The translations under genes were made by a program, and so were the position numbers. Positions 1 to 7,022 of a stretch of DNA of 43,800 nucleotides are shown here, piece by piece. The stretch is from Lachnospiraceae bacterium (lineage in GTDB: Bacteria; Bacillota; Clostridia; Lachnospirales; Lachnospiraceae), in contig SVFB01000049.1 in the NCBI GenBank assembly GCA_015057085.1, positions 1 through 43,800 on the forward strand, given 5' to 3'. The first letter of the stretch is position 1. Each line of letters begins with the position of its first letter. The notes below the pieces were generated by a model. The model saw only the letters and a list, made by a program, of their open reading frames with translations, did not search any database and was not told where the DNA came from.

Positions 1-127
1 CCATTTCAAAAAAAGGAACTTCTCATTTAAGTGAATGCACTCAGGCCCTTATATTGATTGCCAAGGAACAACAGCGATTGCTAGCTGCATAAACAAACCA
101 AACACCTAAAGGTGAATTTACACCACA

Positions 128-380
128 AAAAGGACTTGACCGCCAGAGAGGGAGAGCGGTCAGCAGGAACAGTAAAAAAGGGAATAGTTGCTGACTAATA
201 TTGGCCAGCTAGGGAGAGCGGTCAGCAGAAGAAGACGAAAAAGGAAAAGTTGCTGACAAATCTTTGCCAGAGAGGGAGAGCGGTCAGCAGAAACAGGCGG
301 AAAAGGAATAAGTGCTGACCAATCATTGTCAGCCCAGGAGAACGGTCAGCAAAAAGAGGCGGAAAAGGAAAAGTTGTGAC
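128..380. repeat. 62-bp tandem repeat array, left copy (about 4 units)
   Basis: Repeat units begin at 190, 252 and 314, exactly 62 bp apart. A decayed unit begins near 128 and another near 376. Each unit starts with GCTGAC and carries GGTCAGC 30 bases later, so each can form a 7-bp hairpin. A purine-rich stretch fills the rest. The period is not a multiple of 3 and the units contain no conserved reading frame, so the array is non-coding. The same repeat forms a longer array at 43034-43650. In positions 1-127 I see nothing recognisable. Confidence 0.9.
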
Positions 381-396
381 GTTCAGTGTGCAATGC

Positions 397-425
397 TTGT
401 TAATTTGGGCATTTTCGGATATAAT
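397..425 (+). promoter_or_regulatory. Sigma-A type promoter for GtrA-like gene and arcC
   Basis: TTGTTA at 397-402 and a perfect TATAAT at 420-425 are separated by 17 bp. Transcription would start near 432, just past the repeat array. The promoter lies inside the longest open frame of the GtrA-like gene, which argues for a downstream start codon. Confidence 0.65.
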
Positions 426-494
426 AAAGTGTCAATCTATCTACAAATTTGTGTAGTTGGATTGTATATGAAAAAGTATGAAAATGAGGAATTT

Positions 495-884
495 ATGAAA
501 AGCGCAAGAACGATTATGTTTCAGTTCGCGAAATTCAGCGCTGTAGGTTTAACCTGCTTTGGCGTTGATTACGGTCTTCTCATTATCCTTACAGAGTTTA
601 CATCACTAGAGTATTTTAGCTCTAGCGCGATTTCGTTTATTGTATCAACATTGTTGAACTATGTTTTGAGTATGCGATTCGTGTTCAGTGGCAAGGAAGG
701 AATGACCAGATGGGCGGAACTGTTGATATTCATCACACTTAGTGTGATAGGGCTCGGTTTAAACCAGATGATTATGTGGATTGTGGTAGAAGAAATGAAA
801 ATCTTTTATCTATTCGCCAAAATATTATCGAGTATCATAGTATCAGTATTTAATTTTATCTCCAGAAAAGTATTTTTGGAGTAG
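495..884 (+). CDS. GtrA-like family membrane protein
   Basis: A 129-residue polytopic membrane protein with the features of the GtrA/DPMS family. These include an early Phe-Gly-x-Asp-Tyr-Gly segment after the first helix, four predicted transmembrane helices, and an Asn-Tyr-x-Leu-Ser-Met-Arg-Phe-Val-Phe segment between helices 2 and 3. Family members are thought to help move polyprenyl-linked sugars across the membrane during surface glycan synthesis. The substrate cannot be told here, because no glycosyltransferase is adjacent. Start: ATG 495 follows GAGGA at 486-490. ATG 468 is an in-frame alternative with a weaker ribosome site. The longer upstream frame runs through the repeat array and the promoter and is not credible. 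It ends 16 bp before arcC, so the two are probably co-transcribed although functionally unrelated. Confidence 0.8.
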   Translation: MKSARTIMFQFAKFSAVGLTCFGVDYGLLIILTEFTSLEYFSSSAISFIVSTLLNYVLSMRFVFSGKEGMTRWAELLIFITLSVIGLGLNQMIMWIVVEEMKIFYLFAKILSSIIVSVFNFISRKVFLE

Positions 885-900
885 CAGGAGGAATAAAGAC

Positions 901-1833
901 ATGAAGAAAAAGAGAATTGTCATCGCATTGGGACATGAAGCACTCGGCAGCACTTTGCCGGAACAGCAGGCAGCAGCAAAGCGTTCCGCAGCAGCAATTG
1001 CTGATTTTATCCGCGATGATTATCAGGTAGTGATTACGCACAGCAACGGACCTCAGGTTGGTATGATTCACACTGCTATGAGTGAGTTCGCAAAGCTGTA
1101 TCCGGAATATACGAGTACACCGACTGCTGTATGCTCTGCAATGAGCCAGGGTTATATTGGTTATGATCTTCAGAGTGCAATTCGTACAGAACTTTTGAAT
1201 CGCGGTATTTACAAGCCGGTGAGCACTATTTTGACACAGGTGGTTGTGGATCCGTACGATGAGGCTTTTTATCATCCAACCAAAATTATCGGACGACTTT
1301 TGAATGAAGAGGAAGCGAACGCAGAGGAAAAGAAGGGCAATCATGTTACTGCAGTAGAGGGCGGTTTTAAGCGTGTAGTAGCAGCTCCAAAGCCGATGGA
1401 TATTGTGGAAATCGATGCGATTAAAGCACTTTGTGATGCGGATCAGATTGTGATCGCTTGCGGTGGCGGCGGAATTCCGGTGCTTTCTCAGGAGAATCAT
1501 TTGAAGGGAGCAAGTGCAGTCATCGAGAAGGATCTTGCGGCAGGAAAGCTTGCAGAATTGATTGATGCTGATATGCTTGTCATTTTAACCGGTGTGGATA
1601 AGGTTTGCTTGAATTATGGTACTTCTGATGAGAAGCCGCTTGATACACTTTCACTTGCAGATGCAAAGAAGTATCTTGAGGCAGGCGAGTTTGAAGAAGG
1701 AACCATGGCACCAAAGATTGAAGCTGCAATCAACTTCATTGGTGAATCTGCTATTCGTTCTGCGCTGATTACCAAATTAAACAAGGATGGAGCCCAGATT
1801 ACCGGTGGTATGGGAACCTTAATTAAGAAATAA
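901..1833 (+). CDS. arcC: Carbamate kinase
   Basis: A 310-residue amino-acid-kinase fold enzyme that interconverts carbamoyl phosphate plus ADP and carbamate plus ATP in the cytoplasm. Visible family signatures are ITHSNGPQVG near residue 50, the PTKIIGR segment, ACGGGGIPV, an ILTGVDKV nucleotide-binding segment and MAPKIEAA near the C-terminus. These supply the expected lysines and glycines. The usual N-terminal GGNAL glycine loop reads GHEAL instead, which I recall as a recurrent clostridial subtype rather than a defect. The length is normal. The start is set by AGGAGG ending 10 bases upstream. No arginine deiminase or ornithine carbamoyltransferase gene is adjacent, so a role in arginine fermentation is not shown by context. 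Other carbamoyl-phosphate sources, such as allantoin or agmatine breakdown, are possible. Confidence 0.93.
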   Translation: MKKKRIVIALGHEALGSTLPEQQAAAKRSAAAIADFIRDDYQVVITHSNGPQVGMIHTAMSEFAKLYPEYTSTPTAVCSAMSQGYIGYDLQSAIRTELLNRGIYKPVSTILTQVVVDPYDEAFYHPTKIIGRLLNEEEANAEEKKGNHVTAVEGGFKRVVAAPKPMDIVEIDAIKALCDADQIVIACGGGGIPVLSQENHLKGASAVIEKDLAAGKLAELIDADMLVILTGVDKVCLNYGTSDEKPLDTLSLADAKKYLEAGEFEEGTMAPKIEAAINFIGESAIRSALITKLNKDGAQITGGMGTLIKK

Positions 1834-1922
1834 ATAGTTGATAAATAGTCGGAAATCAAGAAATACAGATATAATCAAAGTAGAGAAATTTAATGATAGT
1901 AACAGTATAGGAGAATCGAGAT

Positions 1923-3728
1923 ATGGCAGCAGAAATTAAAAGACGTGATGAAATTGATGATCAATTTAAATGGTGTCTCGAGGACATGTACGAAAGTGAA
2001 GCGCTTTGGGATCAGGAATATGACAAGTTGATGGATCTGGAAAAGCAAGTCAAACAGTTCGAGGGAAACCTGGGTGCAAGTGCAAAGCAACTTTTGAACT
2101 TTTTCAAAACTGTGGATGAGATGGATTATTATCTGGGACGTTTAGTTGTATATTCCAACGAGCGCTTCCATCAGGATACCACAGTCACAAAATATCAGGC
2201 CATGGCGGCAAAAGCCGAGAATGCAGAAGTGGCTTTTAGCGGTGCTGTGTCATTTTCATCTCCTGAAATTCTTCAGATCCCGCGAGAGACCATTGAAGGT
2301 TTCTTTCAGGAGGAGCCGGAACTTGAGCAATATCGCAGGGCAATCGATGAGGAATTCAGATTAAAAGATCATGTTCTTTCTCCATCGGAGGAGGAGCTTC
2401 TTGCAAATGCCGCTGAAGTCAAGAGTGCGCCATCCAACATCTTTGAGATGTTTAACAATGCGGACATTAAATTCCCATCCATCCGTGATGTGGAAGGAAA
2501 TCGTCTTCCGATTACGCATGGAACCTTTATTCAATTGTTGGAGAATTCTGATCGTACTGTGAGAAAGGGCGCATACGAAAGCTTATATGGAACCTTTAAG
2601 CAGTGGGGAAATACGGTGGCATCCACCTTTACCGGACATCTGCGCGGAGAGAAATTTTTTGCAAAGGCCAGAAAATATCACTCCACAAGAGCTTGGCATA
2701 TGAGCAACGGTAACATTCCCGAAAGCGTATATGACAATCTAATCGAAACCGTGCATAAGCATTTGCCGAAGATGCATGAATACGTATCGGTTCGCAAGCA
2801 GATTTTGGATGTGGAAGAACTTCATACCTATGATTTGTATGTACCAATCGTAGAGGATGTGGATAAGAAATATACCTTCGATGAGGCCAAGGCAATGGTG
2901 CTTGAGGCAGTTCGTCCAATGGGTGAAGAGTATGTAAATATCATGAAAGAGGGATTTGAAAATCGCTGGATAGATGTTTACGAAAATACCAATAAGCGTT
3001 CGGGTGCATATTCCTGGTCCGCTTATGGCACGCATCCGTATGTGCTTTTGAATTTCAGCGGCACGCTGGACAGTGTTTTCACACTGGCGCACGAGATGGG
3101 ACATGCGATTCATTCGTATTATTCCAACAAGAATCAGCCCATTACCTACAGTGGTTATCTGACCTTTGTCGCAGAGGTGGCTTCCACTTGCAATGAAAAT
3201 CTTCTGATGCAGCATTTGCTTAAGGTGACAACTGATTCGAGGGAACGCAAATATCTGATTAATCATTATCTTGAAGGTTTCAGAGGCACGGTATATCGTC
3301 AGTGCATGTTTGCGGAATTTGAGAAGATTGTTCACGAAAAGATTTGGAATGGTGAAGCGTTAACCTTAGAGAATTTAAATGAAATCTATGGCAATTTGGT
3401 TGCAACCTACTACGGTGCGGATTTGACCGTAGATGATGAGATTACACATGAGTGGATGAGAATTCCACATTTCTATACATCATTCTATGTATATCAATAT
3501 GCCACAGGATATTCTGCTGCAACTGCATTCGCGAAGCTCATCCTTGATGGAGGAGAGGCTGCAGCACAAAGATATATCACAAACTTCCTGAGTGGAGGTT
3601 CGTCAAAGGATCCGATTGATCTTTTGGCATCAGCCGGTGTGGATTTAAGTACGCCGAAGCCGGTGGATGAAGCGCTTGAGGTATTTGGTGACTACCTTGA
3701 GTTGTTTAAAAAGGAAATGAATGTTTAG
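1923..3728 (+). CDS. pepF: Oligoendopeptidase F (M3 family zinc peptidase)
   Basis: A 601-residue cytoplasmic metallopeptidase that cleaves short peptides, probably for peptide recycling or amino-acid supply. The zinc site is the HEMGH motif at residues 390-394, followed by a conserved Glu in the FVAEVAST segment about 25 residues later. This is the M3 arrangement of two His, a catalytic Glu and a third ligand Glu. The N-terminal helical lobe and the C-terminal [10 protein letters not shown] segment are typical of PepF. Length matches the family at about 600 residues. AGGAG lies 10 bases upstream of the ATG. A TATAAT at 1870-1875 could be its -10 box, but no convincing -35 is present. No signal peptide is seen. 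The chemoreceptor gene follows after 28 bp. Confidence 0.95.
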   Translation: MAAEIKRRDEIDDQFKWCLEDMYESEALWDQEYDKLMDLEKQVKQFEGNLGASAKQLLNFFKTVDEMDYYLGRLVVYSNERFHQDTTVTKYQAMAAKAENAEVAFSGAVSFSSPEILQIPRETIEGFFQEEPELEQYRRAIDEEFRLKDHVLSPSEEELLANAAEVKSAPSNIFEMFNNADIKFPSIRDVEGNRLPITHGTFIQLLENSDRTVRKGAYESLYGTFKQWGNTVASTFTGHLRGEKFFAKARKYHSTRAWHMSNGNIPESVYDNLIETVHKHLPKMHEYVSVRKQILDVEELHTYDLYVPIVEDVDKKYTFDEAKAMVLEAVRPMGEEYVNIMKEGFENRWIDVYENTNKRSGAYSWSAYGTHPYVLLNFSGTLDSVFTLAHEMGHAIHSYYSNKNQPITYSGYLTFVAEVASTCNENLLMQHLLKVTTDSRERKYLINHYLEGFRGTVYRQCMFAEFEKIVHEKIWNGEALTLENLNEIYGNLVATYYGADLTVDDEITHEWMRIPHFYTSFYVYQYATGYSAATAFAKLILDGGEAAAQRYITNFLSGGSSKDPIDLLASAGVDLSTPKPVDEALEVFGDYLELFKKEMNV

Positions 3729-3756
3729 TTCGTGGTGGCGAATCAAAGGAGGAAAA

Positions 3757-5226
3757 ATGGATATTAAGACTCGACATCTATTAGAAAAGAACAATCGTGC
3801 ATTGTATGCAGTAACGATGATTTGTATCGGATTATTGCTGGTAAGTGCATATCGAGTAGTTGTTACGCATGAGACAAGATATATTGTGATGATAGCATTG
3901 GATGTTATCGTATGTGTAGCGAATGCCGGGTTATATGCAAAGACAAAGCTTTCAGACTTATATAGTCATCTTTGCAGTGGAAGTCTGTGTGTATTATATA
4001 TTGCGGCTCTGGCTACATTTATAACTGGGGATATTTATGCAATTGCATTTCCGATTGCGATTACCGTTATGGTATTTGGAAGCAAGCAAATTACGCTTGC
4101 CGGAAGTATTTTGGCTCTGATTGGAACAATTGTTCATGGAATTTTGTGCATCAGCGTTTACAAAACTACAACTGTGGAAGTATTTGTGATGCATCTGGTA
4201 TTTGTTGCGATTGCATGTTTTATGGCTTCGTTGATTTCAATTATGCAGGGAAGACAGAGTTTAGAGACAATCGACGCAGTGCAGGAAGGTGCAAAAGCAC
4301 AGGCGCAAACTGCCGGAAAAGTGGTGGAGCTGGCAAATCGTTTGGGCGGAAGATTCGAACGTGCAAAAGAAGTTTCTGATCATTTAAATGAAAGTATGGA
4401 GACTTCGCATTCCTCTGTTCATGACATTTCCGAAAGCTCAAAGGTTACAGCTGAAGCAATCGAACAACAGACAGGACAGACTGCGGATATTCAGAGAAGT
4501 ATTCAGGCAGTTGCGGAAGAAGCTAAGATTGTGGATGAGATTTCGCGTCGCACCAGTGAGACTGTGGATGGTGGTGTGGAATTGATTCACAAACTGCGCA
4601 ACCAGGCGGAAGAGGTTGTAAAGATTAACAGCGATACCCGCGAAACCACAGAGCAATTAAATAACAGTATACAGGATGTGCAGGATATTACCGGTACCAT
4701 TCTTGGTATTTCAGGACAGACCAACCTGTTGGCATTGAATGCTTCAATTGAGGCAGCACGTGCAGGAGAAGCCGGAAAAGGATTTGCCGTTGTCGCAGAT
4801 GAAATTCGTCAGCTGGCAGAGCAGACACGTCAGGCAACTGAAAAGATTAGTGACATCATCGAGCGACTGACAGCGGATGCTGAGAATGCAGTATCTTCTA
4901 TGGCAAAATCAGCAGAATATGCAGATCGTCAGAATTCCTTGATTGAAGAGACTGAGGAAATGTTAAATGCCATCAAGGCAGATACAGATGAGCTCTCTTC
5001 AAATGTAGCAGGAATCAATGATTCGGTTGAAAGCGTAGAGAGTGCATCTCAAATTATCATGGATAACATCAGCAATCTTTCTGCGACAAGCGAGGAAGTT
5101 GCAGCATCCACAGAAACTGCATTTGGTGTAACAGATGATTCAATGAATGCATTAAAGGATATGAATGCCTTATTGGATGAGATTCACGAAATTGCCGGCA
5201 ATATGGAAGAGGTTGTGCGTTCATAA
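3757..5226 (+). CDS. Methyl-accepting chemotaxis protein, polytopic
   Basis: A 489-residue chemoreceptor. The first 165 or so residues form about six closely spaced hydrophobic helices with no sizeable extracellular loop, so it lacks the usual ligand-binding domain between two helices. The remainder is a long coiled-coil signalling domain. Its conserved tip, around residues 320-355, reads [20 protein letters not shown] and then [16 protein letters not shown], which contacts CheA and CheW. The ligand is unknown; it may sense a membrane-associated or energy-related signal. The start is ATG 3757 with AAAGGAGG just upstream. An in-frame ATG at 3721 overlaps the end of pepF and has no ribosome site. 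Its presence suggests chemotaxis and motility, though no che or flagellar genes lie in the window. Confidence 0.93.
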   Translation: MDIKTRHLLEKNNRALYAVTMICIGLLLVSAYRVVVTHETRYIVMIALDVIVCVANAGLYAKTKLSDLYSHLCSGSLCVLYIAALATFITGDIYAIAFPIAITVMVFGSKQITLAGSILALIGTIVHGILCISVYKTTTVEVFVMHLVFVAIACFMASLISIMQGRQSLETIDAVQEGAKAQAQTAGKVVELANRLGGRFERAKEVSDHLNESMETSHSSVHDISESSKVTAEAIEQQTGQTADIQRSIQAVAEEAKIVDEISRRTSETVDGGVELIHKLRNQAEEVVKINSDTRETTEQLNNSIQDVQDITGTILGISGQTNLLALNASIEAARAGEAGKGFAVVADEIRQLAEQTRQATEKISDIIERLTADAENAVSSMAKSAEYADRQNSLIEETEEMLNAIKADTDELSSNVAGINDSVESVESASQIIMDNISNLSATSEEVAASTETAFGVTDDSMNALKDMNALLDEIHEIAGNMEEVVRS

Positions 5227-5250
5227 ATCAGGCAAAAGAGGTATTAAGAA

Positions 5251-5715
5251 ATGGAACGAATTAAGAGTTTTGAAATTAATCACGATGTTTTAGTGCCGGG
5301 ATTTTATATTTCCCGCAAAGACGGCGATGTAATCACTTATGATCTTCGCACCAGAAGACCGAATAAAGGTGATTATATGTCAGATGCGACAATGCATTCC
5401 GTAGAGCACATGTTTGCAACACTTGCCAGAAACAGCAAGTACGCGGATCAGGTCATCTACTTCGGACCGATGGGTTGTCAGACCGGATTCTATTTTCTGT
5501 TGAGAGATACGGTCAGTCCGATGGAAGCCTTTGAATTGACAAAAGATATCTTAAGAAAGACCATTGCCCACGAAGGAGAAGTCTTCGGAAAAAGTGCAAT
5601 CGAATGTGGTCATTACGAAAATCTGGATATCAATCTGGCAAAGGAAGAGTGCAAGACTTATCTTGCAGCCCTCGAAGCCCAGACCAATATGGAGTTTACT
5701 TATCCGACCAAGTAA
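5251..5715 (+). CDS. luxS: S-ribosylhomocysteine lyase (AI-2 synthase)
   Basis: A 154-residue enzyme that splits S-ribosylhomocysteine into homocysteine and DPD, the precursor of autoinducer-2. The metal-binding HSVEH motif provides His49 and His53 with Glu52 as the general acid/base. Cys119 in the IECGHYENLD segment is the third ligand. The catalytic Cys76 sits in GPMGCQTGFY. Length and motif order match LuxS throughout. It is followed 30 bp later by mtnN, which makes its substrate from S-adenosylhomocysteine. The pair therefore forms a complete two-step detoxification arm of the activated methyl cycle and may produce AI-2. An AGAGG ribosome site lies about 12 bases upstream of the ATG. Confidence 0.97.
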   Translation: MERIKSFEINHDVLVPGFYISRKDGDVITYDLRTRRPNKGDYMSDATMHSVEHMFATLARNSKYADQVIYFGPMGCQTGFYFLLRDTVSPMEAFELTKDILRKTIAHEGEVFGKSAIECGHYENLDINLAKEECKTYLAALEAQTNMEFTYPTK

Positions 5716-5745
5716 GGAGTCGTTGATACAGGAGGATGTGGATAC

Positions 5746-6429
5746 ATGAAATTAGGAATCATCGGCGCTATGCAAATGGAAGTCGATAATTTAAAAGAGA
5801 AGTTAGAAAATCAAAAGACAACCACCGTGAGCGGTGTGGATTTTGTCTCCGGAACAATCGGAGAAGTGGAAGTGATTGCAGCAGTATGCGGTGTTGGAAA
5901 AGTCTTTGCCGCAATTTGCACAGAGGCGATGATTTTAACATTTCATCCTGACAAAATCATCAACATCGGTGTCGCAGGTTCCTTGACAAAAGACCTGGGC
6001 ATTTTAGATATGGCAGTGGCAAAGAGTGTATGCCAGCATGATATGGATACCTCTCCAATCGGAGACCCGGTTGGATTGATTTCCGGAATTAACGAAATCC
6101 TGTTGCCGACGGATCCGGAAATGGTTGAAATGCTTTGCGAATGTATCAAGGAAGACGGAATCAATTATCGAAAAGGAATCATTGCTTCCGGTGATCAGTT
6201 CATTGCAAGAGATGAGCAGAGAGATTTCATTCGCGACCATTTTGAAGCCATTGCGGCAGAAATGGAAGGTGGAAGCATCGGTCATGTATGCTACGTAAAT
6301 AAGATTCCTTTCGCAGTGCTTCGCGCAATTTCAGATAGCGAAGGCGGCGAGATGGATTATCAAACATTTGCGGAAAAAGCAGCTGAGAAATCAGTGGATG
6401 TGGTTTTGAAATTTATTTCAAAATTATAA
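5746..6429 (+). CDS. mtnN: 5'-methylthioadenosine/S-adenosylhomocysteine nucleosidase
   Basis: A 227-residue nucleosidase that hydrolyses methylthioadenosine and S-adenosylhomocysteine to adenine plus the thioribose moiety. The N-terminal IGAMQMEV contains the expected Glu12. The AAEMEGGSIGHVC segment provides the ribose-binding Met-Glu. RAISDSEGG supplies the Asp that protonates the adenine ring. Length is standard for the family. AGGAGG precedes the ATG by about 10 bases. It lies directly downstream of luxS in the same orientation, so the two probably form an operon that recycles methylation by-products. No obvious terminator follows, and a new promoter appears at 6452. Confidence 0.96.
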   Translation: MKLGIIGAMQMEVDNLKEKLENQKTTTVSGVDFVSGTIGEVEVIAAVCGVGKVFAAICTEAMILTFHPDKIINIGVAGSLTKDLGILDMAVAKSVCQHDMDTSPIGDPVGLISGINEILLPTDPEMVEMLCECIKEDGINYRKGIIASGDQFIARDEQRDFIRDHFEAIAAEMEGGSIGHVCYVNKIPFAVLRAISDSEGGEMDYQTFAEKAAEKSVDVVLKFISKL

Positions 6430-6451
6430 GATGATTTCTGGATGATAAATC

Positions 6452-6480
6452 TTGAAATTAAATAGTGAAAAAGGTACACT
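6452..6480 (+). promoter_or_regulatory. Candidate promoter for the 48-aa membrane protein
   Basis: TTGAAA at 6452-6457 and TACACT at 6475-6480 are separated by 17 bp. They lie 46 bp upstream of the small gene start at 6526. The -10 is a moderate match only. Confidence 0.4.
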
Positions 6481-6525
6481 AGATATAGTAGCGGTTGAAA
6501 GTATCAAGAAAAGGATGGCGTATAT

Positions 6526-6672
6526 ATGTCAGAATCACAATTATTGATGTTTTTATTGATCGTAGTTATATTTGTTGTAATTGTTGCGGTGATAGCAGTT
6601 GTGGCAGCAGTTGTTGCATCTGTCGGAGCAATCAACGATGAAGAAGATGAGGAAGAAGCCGGCGGGGCTTGA
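6526..6672 (+). CDS. 48-residue single-pass membrane microprotein
   Basis: An open frame of 48 residues with ATG at 6526 and TGA at 6670-6672. After a short polar N-terminus (MSESQLL) it has a continuous, strongly valine-rich hydrophobic stretch of about 28 residues, then an acidic tail dominated by Asp and Glu, ending in Gly-Gly-Ala. This predicts one transmembrane helix with a charged tail. AAGGA at 6511-6515 lies about 10 bases upstream, and a plausible promoter is at 6452-6480. Its stop codon overlaps the -35 box of the valS promoter. I do not recognise the family. Strongly biased composition makes a chance frame less likely but does not exclude it. Confidence 0.5.
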   Translation: MSESQLLMFLLIVVIFVVIVAVIAVVAAVVASVGAINDEEDEEEAGGA

Positions 6673-6697
6673 CAAATTCCAAAGTCGCAAGTATGAT
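6669..6697 (+). promoter_or_regulatory. Sigma-A type promoter for the valS T-box transcript
   Basis: A consensus TTGACA at 6669-6674 and TATGAT at 6692-6697 are separated by 17 bp. The start of transcription would be near 6704, which gives a leader of about 320 bases before valS. The -35 box overlaps the stop codon of the upstream small gene. Confidence 0.8.
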
Positions 6698-6703
6698 AAA
6701 CAA

Positions 6704-6990
6704 AAGTTGAATCCATAGATACATAGATAAAGGTAATGAGAAAGAGGAGTATGCATTTTCATCTTTTCTAAAGAGAAGGCGTTCCCCGAAAGGGTGGCTG
6801 AGAAACGCCGGAAAGATATTTGCAGAAGGTAGCTTTCGAACTGAATTTCTGAACCGTAAGACCAGTAGGAAGTTCCGATTCACCCACGTTATAGGGTATG
6901 AGGCGTTCGCATATTTTATGCCGACGTGAATGAAGGTGGTACAGCGTTTGACAGCGCCCTTCCGATTTTTCGGGAGGGCGCTTTTTTACC
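6704..6990 (+). promoter_or_regulatory. T-box riboswitch (tRNA-Val type) upstream of valS
   Basis: The leader contains the conserved T-box sequence AAGGTGGTACAGCG at 6933-6946, followed at once by an intrinsic terminator. In T-box RNAs the UGGN bulge pairs with the tRNA acceptor end. Here it is UGGU (6937-6940), which pairs with ACCA, matching the A discriminator expected for tRNA-Val. Upstream, 6740-6900 is rich in potential stems, as expected for stem I and the specifier loop. A GTA valine triplet at 6829-6831 is a possible specifier but I could not fold it with certainty. Uncharged tRNA-Val would stabilise the antiterminator and switch valS on. Confidence 0.88.
6953..6987 (+). terminator. 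Intrinsic terminator of the valS T-box
   Basis: AGCGCCCTTCCG at 6953-6964 pairs with CGGGAGGGCGCT at 6971-6982 in a 12-bp GC-rich stem with one G-U pair and an ATTTTT loop. It is followed by a run of six T residues. It sits between the T-box motif and valS, as expected for the attenuator. Confidence 0.9.
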
Positions 6991-7022
6991 GCTATGGATG
7001 ATTAATAAAGGAGAGACAAAAG

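Noticed and set aside
128-380. CRISPR array
   Set aside because: The 62-bp units are contiguous and similar along their whole length, with no unique spacers, and no cas genes are present.
312-494. N-terminal extension of the GtrA-like protein
   Set aside because: It runs through the repeat array and the promoter at 397-425 and lacks a ribosome site.
856-1500. Minus-strand open frame of 214 codons opposite arcC
   Set aside because: It is the antisense shadow of a well-supported gene and its translation shows no recognisable domain.
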